Made by a program: the position numbers and the translations under genes. Shown piece after piece: positions 9,895-18,832 of a stretch of DNA of 64,000 nucleotides. Source of the stretch: Rikenellaceae bacterium (GTDB lineage Bacteria > Bacteroidota > Bacteroidia > Bacteroidales > UBA932); assembly GCA_022766385.1 (NCBI GenBank), contig JALEPJ010000018.1:1-64000 (forward strand). Reading direction: 5' to 3'. Below the pieces are notes generated by a model, which worked only from the letters and a program-made list of their open reading frames with translations, did not search any database and was not told the origin of the DNA. Position 1 is the stretch's first letter, and every line of letters starts with the position of its first letter.

Positions 9895-9899
9895 CAAAT

Positions 9900-10538
9900 A
9901 TGAATGAGAAAACCATACCGACTATTGCCCATAAGGCCCATCCTTGGCACGGGATAGAGCTTGGCCCGAATTGCCCTGATGAATTAAGGGTGTTCATCGA
10001 GATTGTGCCGACAGATACTGTTAAGTACGAAGTTGACAAGGTGTCCGGCTACCTGTCCCTCGATAGACCGCAGAAATTCTCAAATATCGTCCCATCATTG
10101 TACGGTTTTATACCGCGCAGCTATTGTGGCAGCAGGATGGCTGGCCTGACCAACGAGGCCATTGCCCGTTATGACGTAAAAGGTGACGGTGACCCCTTGG
10201 ATATATGCGTGCTGACCGAGAAGGACGTGACTCACGGTGACATAATAGTAAAGTGCATCCCTATCGGCGGTATCAGACTTCTTGATCACGATCAGGCGGA
10301 CGATAAGATAATAGCCGTGCTCAAAGACGATGCTGTGTATGGCCATATCACTGATATTGAGCAGCTTCCAATGGAGATTTCGCGACGTCTCGTGCACTAT
10401 TTCACCACTTACAAGGATATTCCAGGCGATTCGAAGAAGCGAATGAATTTCATCAGCCTCTATAATGCCAAGGTGGCGAAGGATGTCATCAAGGCCTCTT
10501 TGGAGGATTATAACGAGCTGATGAAGGGGAAACTGTAG
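9900..10538 (+). CDS. ppa: Inorganic pyrophosphatase
   Basis: Start refined to ATG 9900 (MNEKTIPTIAHKAHPWHGIELGPNCPDELRVFIEI); YEVDKVSGYLSLDRP and GDGDPLDICVLTE signatures. Confidence 0.93.
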   Translation: MNEKTIPTIAHKAHPWHGIELGPNCPDELRVFIEIVPTDTVKYEVDKVSGYLSLDRPQKFSNIVPSLYGFIPRSYCGSRMAGLTNEAIARYDVKGDGDPLDICVLTEKDVTHGDIIVKCIPIGGIRLLDHDQADDKIIAVLKDDAVYGHITDIEQLPMEISRRLVHYFTTYKDIPGDSKKRMNFISLYNAKVAKDVIKASLEDYNELMKGKL

Positions 10539-10562
10539 TCCGCACTTTATATGTTTTTTTTG

Positions 10563-10600
10563 GACGGTACTATGATTTTTTATGGTTCCGTCTTTTTTTT
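10563..10600 (+). terminator. Intrinsic terminator after ppa
   Basis: gacggtac...gttccgtc imperfect stem followed by tttttttt. Confidence 0.7.
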
Positions 10601-10660
10601 GTAGCAAACCATATGTTTCAGTTGTCCAATGTCTGAAAGCTTTCAATAACAAGCTAAAGA

Positions 10661-11149
10661 ATGAGTACCAAAGAAACACAATTCACAGAACTTGTAAGGG
10701 ACCAGAAGAGTACCATCTACACCGTGTGTATGATGTTCGGCGAGGGACACGATGAAGTGGAGGACCTTGTCCAGGAGACTCTGGTAAGGCTGTGGCAGGG
10801 CTTTGACAGTTTCCAGGGCCGCAGCGGAATAGGGACTTGGGTATGGCGGGTGGCAATGAACACCTGCATCTCAAGCGACAGGAAGAAGCGCAGGCATTCA
10901 GAAAAGAATACCTCTCTGGACGAGCTTGGCATCAAGGCTGTTGACAAGGCCGTTGATGCGGATAATGACCGTCAGATCAAGCTTTTGCACGAGCGCATAC
11001 ACCGTCTCGGAGTATTCGACAGAGCAATAGTGCTGCTCTGGCTGGAGGATATCTCTTATGAGGAGATTGGAGAAATCGTAGGAATCTCTGCCAAGAATGT
11101 GGGAGTGAGACTTGTACGTATCCGTGAACAATTGAAAAAGATGAAATGA
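10661..11149 (+). CDS. ECF-type RNA polymerase sigma factor
   Basis: EVEDLVQETLVRLWQGFDSF (region 2) and RAIVLLWLEDISYEEIGEIVGISAKNVGVRLVRIREQLKK (region 4). Confidence 0.93.
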   Translation: MSTKETQFTELVRDQKSTIYTVCMMFGEGHDEVEDLVQETLVRLWQGFDSFQGRSGIGTWVWRVAMNTCISSDRKKRRHSEKNTSLDELGIKAVDKAVDADNDRQIKLLHERIHRLGVFDRAIVLLWLEDISYEEIGEIVGISAKNVGVRLVRIREQLKKMK

Positions 11150-11751
11150 GTATGGAACAGGAAAGGAATGCAGATTATGAAGAACTGAAGAGACAATTGA
11201 ATGTTCTTCGCGACAGGATTGAAAAGAATGCGGACATCAGCGACAGGATGATCAGAAAGGCCATAGGCAGGAATATGGACCATCTGTACAGGATGGGAAT
11301 AATTGCCCTTATTGTATGCATTGCCGCGCTGATTTTTGTGGAATTGATATTGATAGGGATGGGAGTGAGCCGTCTGTTCCTTGTGGTGACTTTCATTTTT
11401 CTCTCGGTCAATGCATATTTTGCTTTCAAACTGAGAATCAGGAAGATATCATTCTCACCTGAGTCCAGCCTTATGGAGACGGCCAAAAGAGTGGTCAAAT
11501 ATAAGAAAGACAATGAATTGAGTCTAATGATAGGTTTGCCTCTCGCTTTTGTTTGGTGTATTTGGTGTGTTCGCGAGATTGGTATTGCCAGCGGAATGGA
11601 TGATATCAAGCAGTTTGCCCTGCTTGCTTGCTCGGCACTCGTTGGATTCTTGATAGGAGGCTTCATCGGCTACTTCTCTATGTTCCGTCCGGCAATGCGT
11701 GAAGCTGATGCGATTCTGGACCAGATAGACGAACTCCACGAGACCGAATAG
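11146..11751 (+). CDS. Hypothetical multi-pass membrane protein, cotranscribed with ECF sigma factor
   Basis: 4-bp ATGA overlap with the sigma gene; cytoplasmic N-terminus followed by paired hydrophobic segments. Confidence 0.75.
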   Translation: MSMEQERNADYEELKRQLNVLRDRIEKNADISDRMIRKAIGRNMDHLYRMGIIALIVCIAALIFVELILIGMGVSRLFLVVTFIFLSVNAYFAFKLRIRKISFSPESSLMETAKRVVKYKKDNELSLMIGLPLAFVWCIWCVREIGIASGMDDIKQFALLACSALVGFLIGGFIGYFSMFRPAMREADAILDQIDELHETE

Positions 11752-11880
11752 TCCACTGAAGGCGAGGGAATGTCATTGCCATAGCATAATATCAAAATAT
11801 AGCTATTCTTTTGGTAATCAAAGGAATAGGCTTTGAGTCCATCTTTCGACAACTCATCATCACACTTATAATGTAAGAAA

Positions 11881-11910
11881 CCGACCCTTTTGGGTCGGCT
11901 TCTCGTTTTC
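11881..11910. terminator. Intrinsic terminator
   Basis: ccgaccc-tttt-gggtcgg stem followed by a T-rich tract (cttctcgtttt). Confidence 0.7.
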
Positions 11911-11987
11911 TATAATCTGCAATGCTTTATCAGCTTAACGCTCTGGTTCCGCTGAGCAGCATTGCTGATTATCTGATGTTGGGAAAA

Positions 11988-14342
11988 TTACTTTGCGCTG
12001 GCCATTTTGTTGAGCTCCTCAACAGGTGCACAAGCGTGTGCGCTCACTGAGAAGGTAGATGGCTTAGCCTTCTTGTAGCTTGCAGATGCCTTCACAGTAG
12101 CTGCGTCTGAAGCGAACTTCACTGTGTAGGTTCCTGCTGCAGTCTCCCACTGTGAAACCTCCTCGTTGAATGAAGCGAGCTCATATGCGCTGACCTTGAA
12201 GCTGAGGGTCTGGCTCTCGCCCGGCTTCAGTTCGCGTGTCTTTGCGAATGCCTTAAGTTCCTTCTCAGGCTTAATCATACCGCCCTTAGGTGCAGTAACA
12301 TAAACCTCGACAACCTCCTTGCCTGCTACAGAACCTGTGTTCTTAACAGTGATAGAAGCGGTGAAGCCACCCTCCTTGTCAGCCTTTACTACAGGAGCGC
12401 TGTAAGCGAATGTAGTGTATGAAAGACCATAACCGAATGGATATGAAACTTCCTTCTGAGCTGCATCGAAGTAGCGGTATCCTACCCAGATGTCCTCCTC
12501 GTACTTGGTGTAGTCAACATCCTTGGTCTTGACAGGCTGGCGGTTACCGCCCCACATCATCATAGGCTGCTGGTTGCTGTTCCTGTTGTACTCGTAAGGG
12601 AAGTTGCGTGAAGATGGGTGATCGAAGAAGTTGATAGGGAAGGTCATAGGGAGCTTACCTGAAGGGTTTACCTTACCTGTTATCACGTCAGCGACAGCGT
12701 TTGCGCCTTCCTGGCCAGGAGACCAAGGGAGGATGATAGCATCAGCAAGATACTTCCAAGAGTTGGTCTCGATTACACCACCGATATTGAGGACAACGAT
12801 GACCTTCTTGTTCTGCTTGTGGAATGAGGTAGCGACGTTGTTGATGAGTGTGCGCTCGATGTCGGTGAGGTTGAAGTCGTCAACCATCTTGCGGTCAGCG
12901 CCTTCACCTGCGTTACGGCCGATTACGATGACAGCAGCGTCGTTTCTTGTTGAGTGAACATTGATAGCCTCTGCAGGAATCTCAACCTCAGCGAGCTTCG
13001 GTGAACCCCACATACTGCGTCCGCCGGCTGCTGCACTGAGCTTGGTCTTGGCGTCGTTGAGGGCAATGATCTGCTGGTAGTAGTTGGTGATAGCCTCATC
13101 AACCTTAAAGCCAGCATTCTCGAGACCTTCCTTCATATTGACAACATATGCCTTGTTCACGTTACCTGAACCGGTACCGCCGGCTACGAAATCGATAGCG
13201 CCGATACCATAGAGTGCTACGTTCTGAACGCCCTGGAGAGGAAGGGTGTTGTCCTCATTGCGAAGGAGTACCATAGATTCGCCTGCAGCCTCGCGTGCAA
13301 CCTGTGCGTGAGCCTTGAGGTCAGGCTTGTTTGAGAACTTGTAGCCGTTGAAGCGTGGAGTCTTAACGATGTACTCAAGCATTCTTCTTACGTTTCTGTC
13401 AAGATCAGCCTCATCGAGGGTGCCGTTCTTCACAGCCTCTACGATGCGGTCGATTTCGCTCTGGTTACCTGGTTCCATAAGGTCGTTGCCAGCGTGTACG
13501 GCTGCAACTGTACCAGCCTTGTTTCCCCAGTCGGTCATTACTATTCCCTTGTATCCCCAGTCGTCGCGGAGAATCTTGGTGAGGAGGTCGTGGCTCTGCT
13601 GGGTGTAAGGTCCGTTGAGCTTGTTGTAAGATGACATAATGGTCCAAGGATCGGACTCTCTTACAGTGATTTCAAAGTTCTTGAGGTAGAGTTCGCGGAG
13701 TGCGCGCTCGCTGACGATAGCGTCGTTCTCGTTACGGTTGGTCTCCTGGTCATTGGCTGCGAAGTGCTTTACTGAAACACCCACACCATTGCTCTGGATA
13801 CCGTTTACGTATGCAGCAGCGATCTTACCTGAAAGAACAGGGTCCTCAGAGAAATACTCGAAGTTACGTCCGCAGAGAGGATTTCTATGAAGGTTCTGGC
13901 CAGGAGCGAGGAGTACGTCTACACCATACTCGAGAACTTCGTTACCCATAGCTGTGGTAACTTTCTGTACGAGCTCGACATCCCAAGATGAAGCGAGAAG
14001 AGTACCTACAGGGAAACCTGTGCAATAGAAGGTATCGCTTGTTCCCTGACGGGTAGGGCTGATACGGAGTCCAGCAGGACCGTCGGCAAGGACGGTGTTA
14101 GGAATTCCGAGGCGGGCAATACTTCTGGTATTGCCGGCAGCACCCTGAACGATTGAGGTGACACCTGATGTAACACCTTCGACGACAGCAGCTTGAGCTC
14201 CACCGACGCAAAGTCCGGCCTTCTCCTGAAGAGTCATTGCCTTGAGTACTTCATCGATGTTGTCCTTTGTGAGCTTCGGCTGAGCCACAAGAGGCAGTGC
14301 GCAGATAATGGCAGCACCTGCAAGAATAAGTTTTTTCGTCAT
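11988..14342 (-). CDS. Glycoside hydrolase family 3 (beta-glucosidase-like), secreted
   Basis: Signal MTKKLILAGAAIICALPLVAQ; GH3 motifs ADGPAGLRI, SVKHFAANDQETNR, GIVMTDWGN; C-terminal FnIII-like domain. Confidence 0.95.
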   Translation of the reverse strand: MTKKLILAGAAIICALPLVAQPKLTKDNIDEVLKAMTLQEKAGLCVGGAQAAVVEGVTSGVTSIVQGAAGNTRSIARLGIPNTVLADGPAGLRISPTRQGTSDTFYCTGFPVGTLLASSWDVELVQKVTTAMGNEVLEYGVDVLLAPGQNLHRNPLCGRNFEYFSEDPVLSGKIAAAYVNGIQSNGVGVSVKHFAANDQETNRNENDAIVSERALRELYLKNFEITVRESDPWTIMSSYNKLNGPYTQQSHDLLTKILRDDWGYKGIVMTDWGNKAGTVAAVHAGNDLMEPGNQSEIDRIVEAVKNGTLDEADLDRNVRRMLEYIVKTPRFNGYKFSNKPDLKAHAQVAREAAGESMVLLRNEDNTLPLQGVQNVALYGIGAIDFVAGGTGSGNVNKAYVVNMKEGLENAGFKVDEAITNYYQQIIALNDAKTKLSAAAGGRSMWGSPKLAEVEIPAEAINVHSTRNDAAVIVIGRNAGEGADRKMVDDFNLTDIERTLINNVATSFHKQNKKVIVVLNIGGVIETNSWKYLADAIILPWSPGQEGANAVADVITGKVNPSGKLPMTFPINFFDHPSSRNFPYEYNRNSNQQPMMMWGGNRQPVKTKDVDYTKYEEDIWVGYRYFDAAQKEVSYPFGYGLSYTTFAYSAPVVKADKEGGFTASITVKNTGSVAGKEVVEVYVTAPKGGMIKPEKELKAFAKTRELKPGESQTLSFKVSAYELASFNEEVSQWETAAGTYTVKFASDAATVKASASYKKAKPSTFSVSAHACAPVEELNKMASAK

Positions 14343-14410
14343 AACTGTTTGTATTGGTATTTGGTTTTATGTGTAGCCAAAAAATGGCCAATAAATATAA
14401 GTATTTTTTT

Positions 14411-14418
14411 TAAATTTG
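14411..14418 (+). promoter_or_regulatory. -7 box TAAATTTG upstream of dus
   Basis: 8 nt before ATG 14427. Confidence 0.45.
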
Positions 14419-14426
14419 TCTGTGAA

Positions 14427-15461
14427 ATGAAGATAGGAAACACAAATGTCGGGGAAAGACCTGTATTCCTCGCTCCGATGGAGGATGTGACAGACGCCTC
14501 TTTCAGGATACTCTGCCGGGAGCAGGGTGCAGCTATGGTCTATACCGAGTTCGTCCCCTCCGACGGATTGATCCGTGATGCAGCGAAGGCCAAGGCCAAG
14601 ATGTGCACAATTGCCGAAGAGGCTCCCGTTGCCATTCAGATTTATGGCAATATTCCTGAATCGATGGTGGAGGCTGCGAGAATGGCCGACCGTGCCTCCG
14701 AAATCTGCGGAGGCTATGGCTGCGACGTCATTGACATAAACTTCGGCTGTCCTGTCAATAAGATTGCGGGAAGGGGAGCCGGCAGCGGTATGATGCGCGA
14801 GCCCGACAAGATGGTGATGATCACGAAGATGATAGTCGATGCTGTTGACAAGCCGGTGACGGTCAAGACCCGTCTGGGCTGGGACGACAGCTCGAAAATC
14901 ATTGTCCCTCTCGCGGAACGTCTCCAGGATGCGGGAATCAGCGCTCTGACCATACACGGCCGCACCCGTTGCCAAATGTACAAGGGCGAGGCCGACTGGA
15001 CGCTGATAGGTGAGGTCAAGGCCAATCCGCGTATGCACATTCCCATCATTGGCAATGGCGATATCAACTCTCCTCAAAAGGCGAAGGAGTGCTTCGACCG
15101 TTACGGCGTTGACGGCATAATGGTAGGGCGCGCATCCTTCGGTCATCCATGGATTTTCAGGGAAATCAGGCATTATCTCGATACGGGTGAATTGCTACCG
15201 CCGCTGAGTGTCGGGGAAAGAGTGGATCTGGCGAAAAGGCAGCTCCGCTTATCGCTTGACCTGAAAGGGGAGCAGCGGGGAGTGTTCGAGATGAGGCGTC
15301 ACCTGTCCTGTTATTTCAAGGGCCTTCCTGACTTCAAGGAGACCAGAATCAAGCTCGTTACCACTATGGATGTGGGGGAACTTTTCAACACTCTGGATTA
15401 TGTTGCGGAAAGATGGGGCGATGTGGAGATAGAAAATCCTGAAAGCATTTACGGTCTCTGA
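14427..15461 (+). CDS. dusB: tRNA-dihydrouridine synthase
   Basis: Start refined within the ORF beginning 14193; FLAPMEDVTDASFRILCREQGA, DVIDINFGCPVNKI, TIHGRTRCQMYKGEADW, NGDI motifs. Confidence 0.93.
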   Translation: MKIGNTNVGERPVFLAPMEDVTDASFRILCREQGAAMVYTEFVPSDGLIRDAAKAKAKMCTIAEEAPVAIQIYGNIPESMVEAARMADRASEICGGYGCDVIDINFGCPVNKIAGRGAGSGMMREPDKMVMITKMIVDAVDKPVTVKTRLGWDDSSKIIVPLAERLQDAGISALTIHGRTRCQMYKGEADWTLIGEVKANPRMHIPIIGNGDINSPQKAKECFDRYGVDGIMVGRASFGHPWIFREIRHYLDTGELLPPLSVGERVDLAKRQLRLSLDLKGEQRGVFEMRRHLSCYFKGLPDFKETRIKLVTTMDVGELFNTLDYVAERWGDVEIENPESIYGL

Positions 15462-15470
15462 GTTTTTCTT

Positions 15471-15478
15471 TATTTTTG
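15471..15478 (+). promoter_or_regulatory. -7 box TATTTTTG immediately upstream of lpxK
   Basis: TATTTTTG-TACT-ATG; 4 nt between box and start codon. Confidence 0.45.
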
Positions 15479-15482
15479 TACT

Positions 15483-16637
15483 ATGTTGGACAAGATACTT
15501 CTGTTTCCATATATTGCCGTCCTGAAGATCAGGCATCTTATGTATGACAAGGGCTTCATTCTTAAGTCGGTGACACCGGAAGTCCCGACTATATGTCTGG
15601 GCAATGTTACTGCCGGTGGCACGGGAAAGACTCCACATACCGAACTGCTTCTGGATTTGCTTCAGAAAAGTGACGAATGGGCCTACAGAAATGTGGCCGT
15701 CCTCTCTCGGGGCTACAAACGCAAAAGCAAAAAATTTCAGCAGGTTTCCATGGACGGCAGCGCGAATTTCTATGGAGATGAGCCTCTCCAGATAAAGAAG
15801 AAGTTCCCTGCCGTGACTGTTGCTGTGGACAAGGACAGGGTTGAAGGCTGCCGTTTTCTGGCACATCCCGATGATCTGGACCGGGCCAAGGGCGGAAGAA
15901 AGTGCCTGAACAGGGATTTCCCCACAGCTGATGTCATTGTTCTGGATGATGCCTTTCAGTACAGAAAGCTCAAGGCTACTTACAATATTATACTGGTGGA
16001 CTACAACCGTCCGGTGACCAAGGACAGGATGCTTCCTTTCGGGCGGCTAAGGGATCTTCCATCCCGCATGAGGGTGGCAGATTCAATTTTTATCACCAAA
16101 TGTCCTCAATATATGGAAGATGAGGAAAAGGCTGCCTTTCTGACACTGCTGGGCTATAAGGACTTCGATTCTGAAACCTGCACTGCGGTGAACAGCAAGG
16201 GAGGAGTGCAGAAGGTCTTCTTTACCTGCATCAACTATCAGCCGATGAAGCCGGTGTACAACGAGGGCAATCCCCGCTATATCTACTCCAAGAAGCTCGT
16301 GCTCTTTACCGGAATTGCCAAGGATTTGCCGCTCAGACAATATTTGAGCGGAAGCTACAAAATAGTGAAGCGTTTCACTTTCGGAGACCATCACAAATAT
16401 ACACGTTCGGACATACGCTCGATTATGGCGGCATCGACGGCCAATCCTACGGCCGCAATTGCCACTACCGAGAAGGATGCCCAGCGTTTGCTCGACTGTC
16501 CTGATGTGCCGGCACGCATCAGGGAGCGCATCTTTGAAGTGCCTATCTCGGTCAAGTTCCTGACTGAGCACGAAGAACTTGTGTTTACCTCCACTCTCCT
16601 CGGAGAGCTGAGGTCAGAAGCCACGATGAACAAATAA
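15483..16637 (+). CDS. lpxK: Tetraacyldisaccharide 4'-kinase
   Basis: TICLGNVTAGGTGKTPHTELL P-loop, SRGYKRKSKKF, GDEPLQIKKKFP, VIVLDDAFQYRKLK. Confidence 0.94.
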   Translation: MLDKILLFPYIAVLKIRHLMYDKGFILKSVTPEVPTICLGNVTAGGTGKTPHTELLLDLLQKSDEWAYRNVAVLSRGYKRKSKKFQQVSMDGSANFYGDEPLQIKKKFPAVTVAVDKDRVEGCRFLAHPDDLDRAKGGRKCLNRDFPTADVIVLDDAFQYRKLKATYNIILVDYNRPVTKDRMLPFGRLRDLPSRMRVADSIFITKCPQYMEDEEKAAFLTLLGYKDFDSETCTAVNSKGGVQKVFFTCINYQPMKPVYNEGNPRYIYSKKLVLFTGIAKDLPLRQYLSGSYKIVKRFTFGDHHKYTRSDIRSIMAASTANPTAAIATTEKDAQRLLDCPDVPARIRERIFEVPISVKFLTEHEELVFTSTLLGELRSEATMNK

Positions 16638-16648
16638 CAGCGGAAATA

Positions 16649-18826
16649 ATGTCGAAACAAGGAAAGCGCGGGAAAGGTCCCGCAAAAGTGAGCCGCATCG
16701 CAAAGAACGGCCGGAAAAGCGTAAAGAATATGCCACAGTTCACTGGCAAGGCCCTGATGTCGAGAGACGGATCCATCTATGTCCGTATGGAGGGTGATCC
16801 GGACGATATTTATGTAAAGCCTTCCAAGACCAGGAATGCCCTGCACGGGGATACCGTGCGCGTAGCCTTGACCAAGGAAAAAATCGGCAACAGGCACCGC
16901 GAGGGCGAGATACTCGAGATTGTGGAGCGTTCTGGCAAGCCTTTCGTGGGCGTGCTGCATTTCGTGGGCAGCCAGGCCTGGGTGCTGATGCAGAGCAGGA
17001 CTATGCCTTACGATATAGAGGTGGACCAGGCGCAGGCCTTGGAGATGGGCGGTCAGGCCGGTTACAAGGCTGCCGTCGTCGTTGACGGCTGGGAGAGACA
17101 TCAGATCAGCCCTCACGGCCATATAGTTGACGTCCTTGGCCTTCCTGGCGAGAATGATACCGAAATGCATGCCATCCTGGCCGAATTCGGTCTTCCTTAC
17201 AGGTTTGAGAAGGAAATCGAGGATGCCGCTGACCTCATTTCCGAGGAAATAACCCCTCAGGACCTCAAGGGCAGGGAGGATTTCAGAAATACATTGACCT
17301 TCACCATAGACCCTGCGGACGCGAAGGACTTCGACGACGCTTTGTCCTTCAAGAAGCTGGATAACGGCAATTTCGAGGTCGGAGTCCACATTGCCGATGT
17401 CTCTTATTATGTGCTCCCGGGCACTCCTGTCGACAAGGAGGCACAGGCTCGCGGAACCTCGGTCTATCTCGTTGACCGCACCGTCCCTATGCTTCCGGAG
17501 AAGCTCTGCAACAAGCTCTGCTCGCTCCGTCCGAACGAGGACAAGCTCACCTTCTCTGCCATTTTCGAACTGACCCCGCGCGCCGAAGTGAAGCACTGCA
17601 GGCTCCGCCGCAGCATCATCAATTCCGACCGGCGCTTCAACTACGACGAGGCTCAGGCCATCATTGAGGCCGGAACTGCCGGCAATGACATTGACGAGGC
17701 AATATTGACTTGTCACAAGCTTGCGACCCTTATGCGCGAACAGCGCTTCAGGAACGGAGCGATGAACTTCGAGCGCCCTGAGATGAAGGTGCTGGTCGAT
17801 GAGAAGGGAAAGCCGGTGGATGTTTACGAGAAAATCTCGAAGGAGGCCAATTGGCTCATCGAGGAGTTTATGCTCCTTGCCAACAGGAGTGTCGCCGAAT
17901 TCATTGCCACCGATGGCAAGATGAACGGAGTGGCTTCGAAGAAGGCGAAGACCTTTGTTTACCGTATCCACGACGAACCGAATATGGAGAAGGTCGAGGG
18001 CCTGCGCGAACTTGCGGGAAGTTTCGGCTTCACTATGGGTGAGACCAACAGCCCCGAGGCCGTGGCCAGAACCCTCAACGGACTGCTGAATGAGGCCAAG
18101 GGCTCTCCGTCATTCAGTGCGATACAGATAGTTGCGTTAAGGTCAATGGCCAAGGCCAAGTACAGCACCGACAACATCGGCCACTACGGACTTGCCTTCA
18201 AGTACTACACCCATTTCACCTCACCTATTCGCCGTTATCCGGATACTATGGTGCACAGGCTTCTGGCAATGTATCTCGACGGCAAGGACAGTCAGGACAA
18301 GGGCTACTACGAGGCTCAGTGTGTCCACGCCTCAGAGCGTGAATTGATAGCCGCCGATGCGGAGCGCGCTTCGGTCAAGTACAAGCTCGTTGAGTTTATG
18401 CAGGACAAGCTGGGTCAGGAGTTCGATGGCCACATTTCGGGCGTTACCGACTGGGGTATGTATGTCGAAATCGAGCCTACAAAGATTGAAGGTATGGTAT
18501 CCCTCAGGGAAATACGTTCGGATTTCTTTGAGTTCGATGAGAAAAAGAGCAGACTCGTGGGACGCAGGACACACAAGGTATACAACCTGGGTGATCCGGT
18601 GAGGATACGCGTCAAGGCTACCAATCTCGAACAGAAACTTCTGGACTATGAGCTGATAGAAGATGTTGCTCAACAGCTTTCAGAAGAGCTTACGGAGGCA
18701 GTCGAGCCGGCTCCTGTTCACAAGCCGTCAAGGGCCCGCCGCCCATCACGCCCGAGAACATCCGGGAAGGCTTCGGGCAAGACTGTTGGAGCGAAAAGGA
18801 ATTCTGGCAGAAAAAATAAACAGTAG
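16649..18826 (+). CDS. rnr: Ribonuclease R (RNB family) with basic C-terminal tail
   Basis: TIDPADAKDFDDALSF and GLAFKYYTHFTSPIRRYPDTMVHRLL RNB signatures; S1 domain; Arg/Lys-rich tail. Confidence 0.95.
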   Translation: MSKQGKRGKGPAKVSRIAKNGRKSVKNMPQFTGKALMSRDGSIYVRMEGDPDDIYVKPSKTRNALHGDTVRVALTKEKIGNRHREGEILEIVERSGKPFVGVLHFVGSQAWVLMQSRTMPYDIEVDQAQALEMGGQAGYKAAVVVDGWERHQISPHGHIVDVLGLPGENDTEMHAILAEFGLPYRFEKEIEDAADLISEEITPQDLKGREDFRNTLTFTIDPADAKDFDDALSFKKLDNGNFEVGVHIADVSYYVLPGTPVDKEAQARGTSVYLVDRTVPMLPEKLCNKLCSLRPNEDKLTFSAIFELTPRAEVKHCRLRRSIINSDRRFNYDEAQAIIEAGTAGNDIDEAILTCHKLATLMREQRFRNGAMNFERPEMKVLVDEKGKPVDVYEKISKEANWLIEEFMLLANRSVAEFIATDGKMNGVASKKAKTFVYRIHDEPNMEKVEGLRELAGSFGFTMGETNSPEAVARTLNGLLNEAKGSPSFSAIQIVALRSMAKAKYSTDNIGHYGLAFKYYTHFTSPIRRYPDTMVHRLLAMYLDGKDSQDKGYYEAQCVHASERELIAADAERASVKYKLVEFMQDKLGQEFDGHISGVTDWGMYVEIEPTKIEGMVSLREIRSDFFEFDEKKSRLVGRRTHKVYNLGDPVRIRVKATNLEQKLLDYELIEDVAQQLSEELTEAVEPAPVHKPSRARRPSRPRTSGKASGKTVGAKRNSGRKNKQ

Positions 18827-18832
18827 AGAGAT

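Noticed and set aside
9756-9899. N-terminal extension of ppa ORF
   Set aside because: Antisense to the GH2 start and upstream of the -7 box; homologous pyrophosphatase sequence begins after 9900.
9812-10039. N-terminal extension of the GH2 ORF
   Set aside because: Overlaps the divergent ppa gene and promoter; a lipoprotein signal starts cleanly at 9811.
14193-14426. N-terminal extension of dus ORF
   Set aside because: Antisense to the GH3 signal peptide region; the dus family N-terminus begins at MKIGNTNVGERPVFLAPMEDVTD.
16391-17971. 526-aa minus-strand ORF
   Set aside because: Fully antisense to lpxK 3' end and rnr, which have clear family motifs; no recognisable domain; artefact of codon bias.
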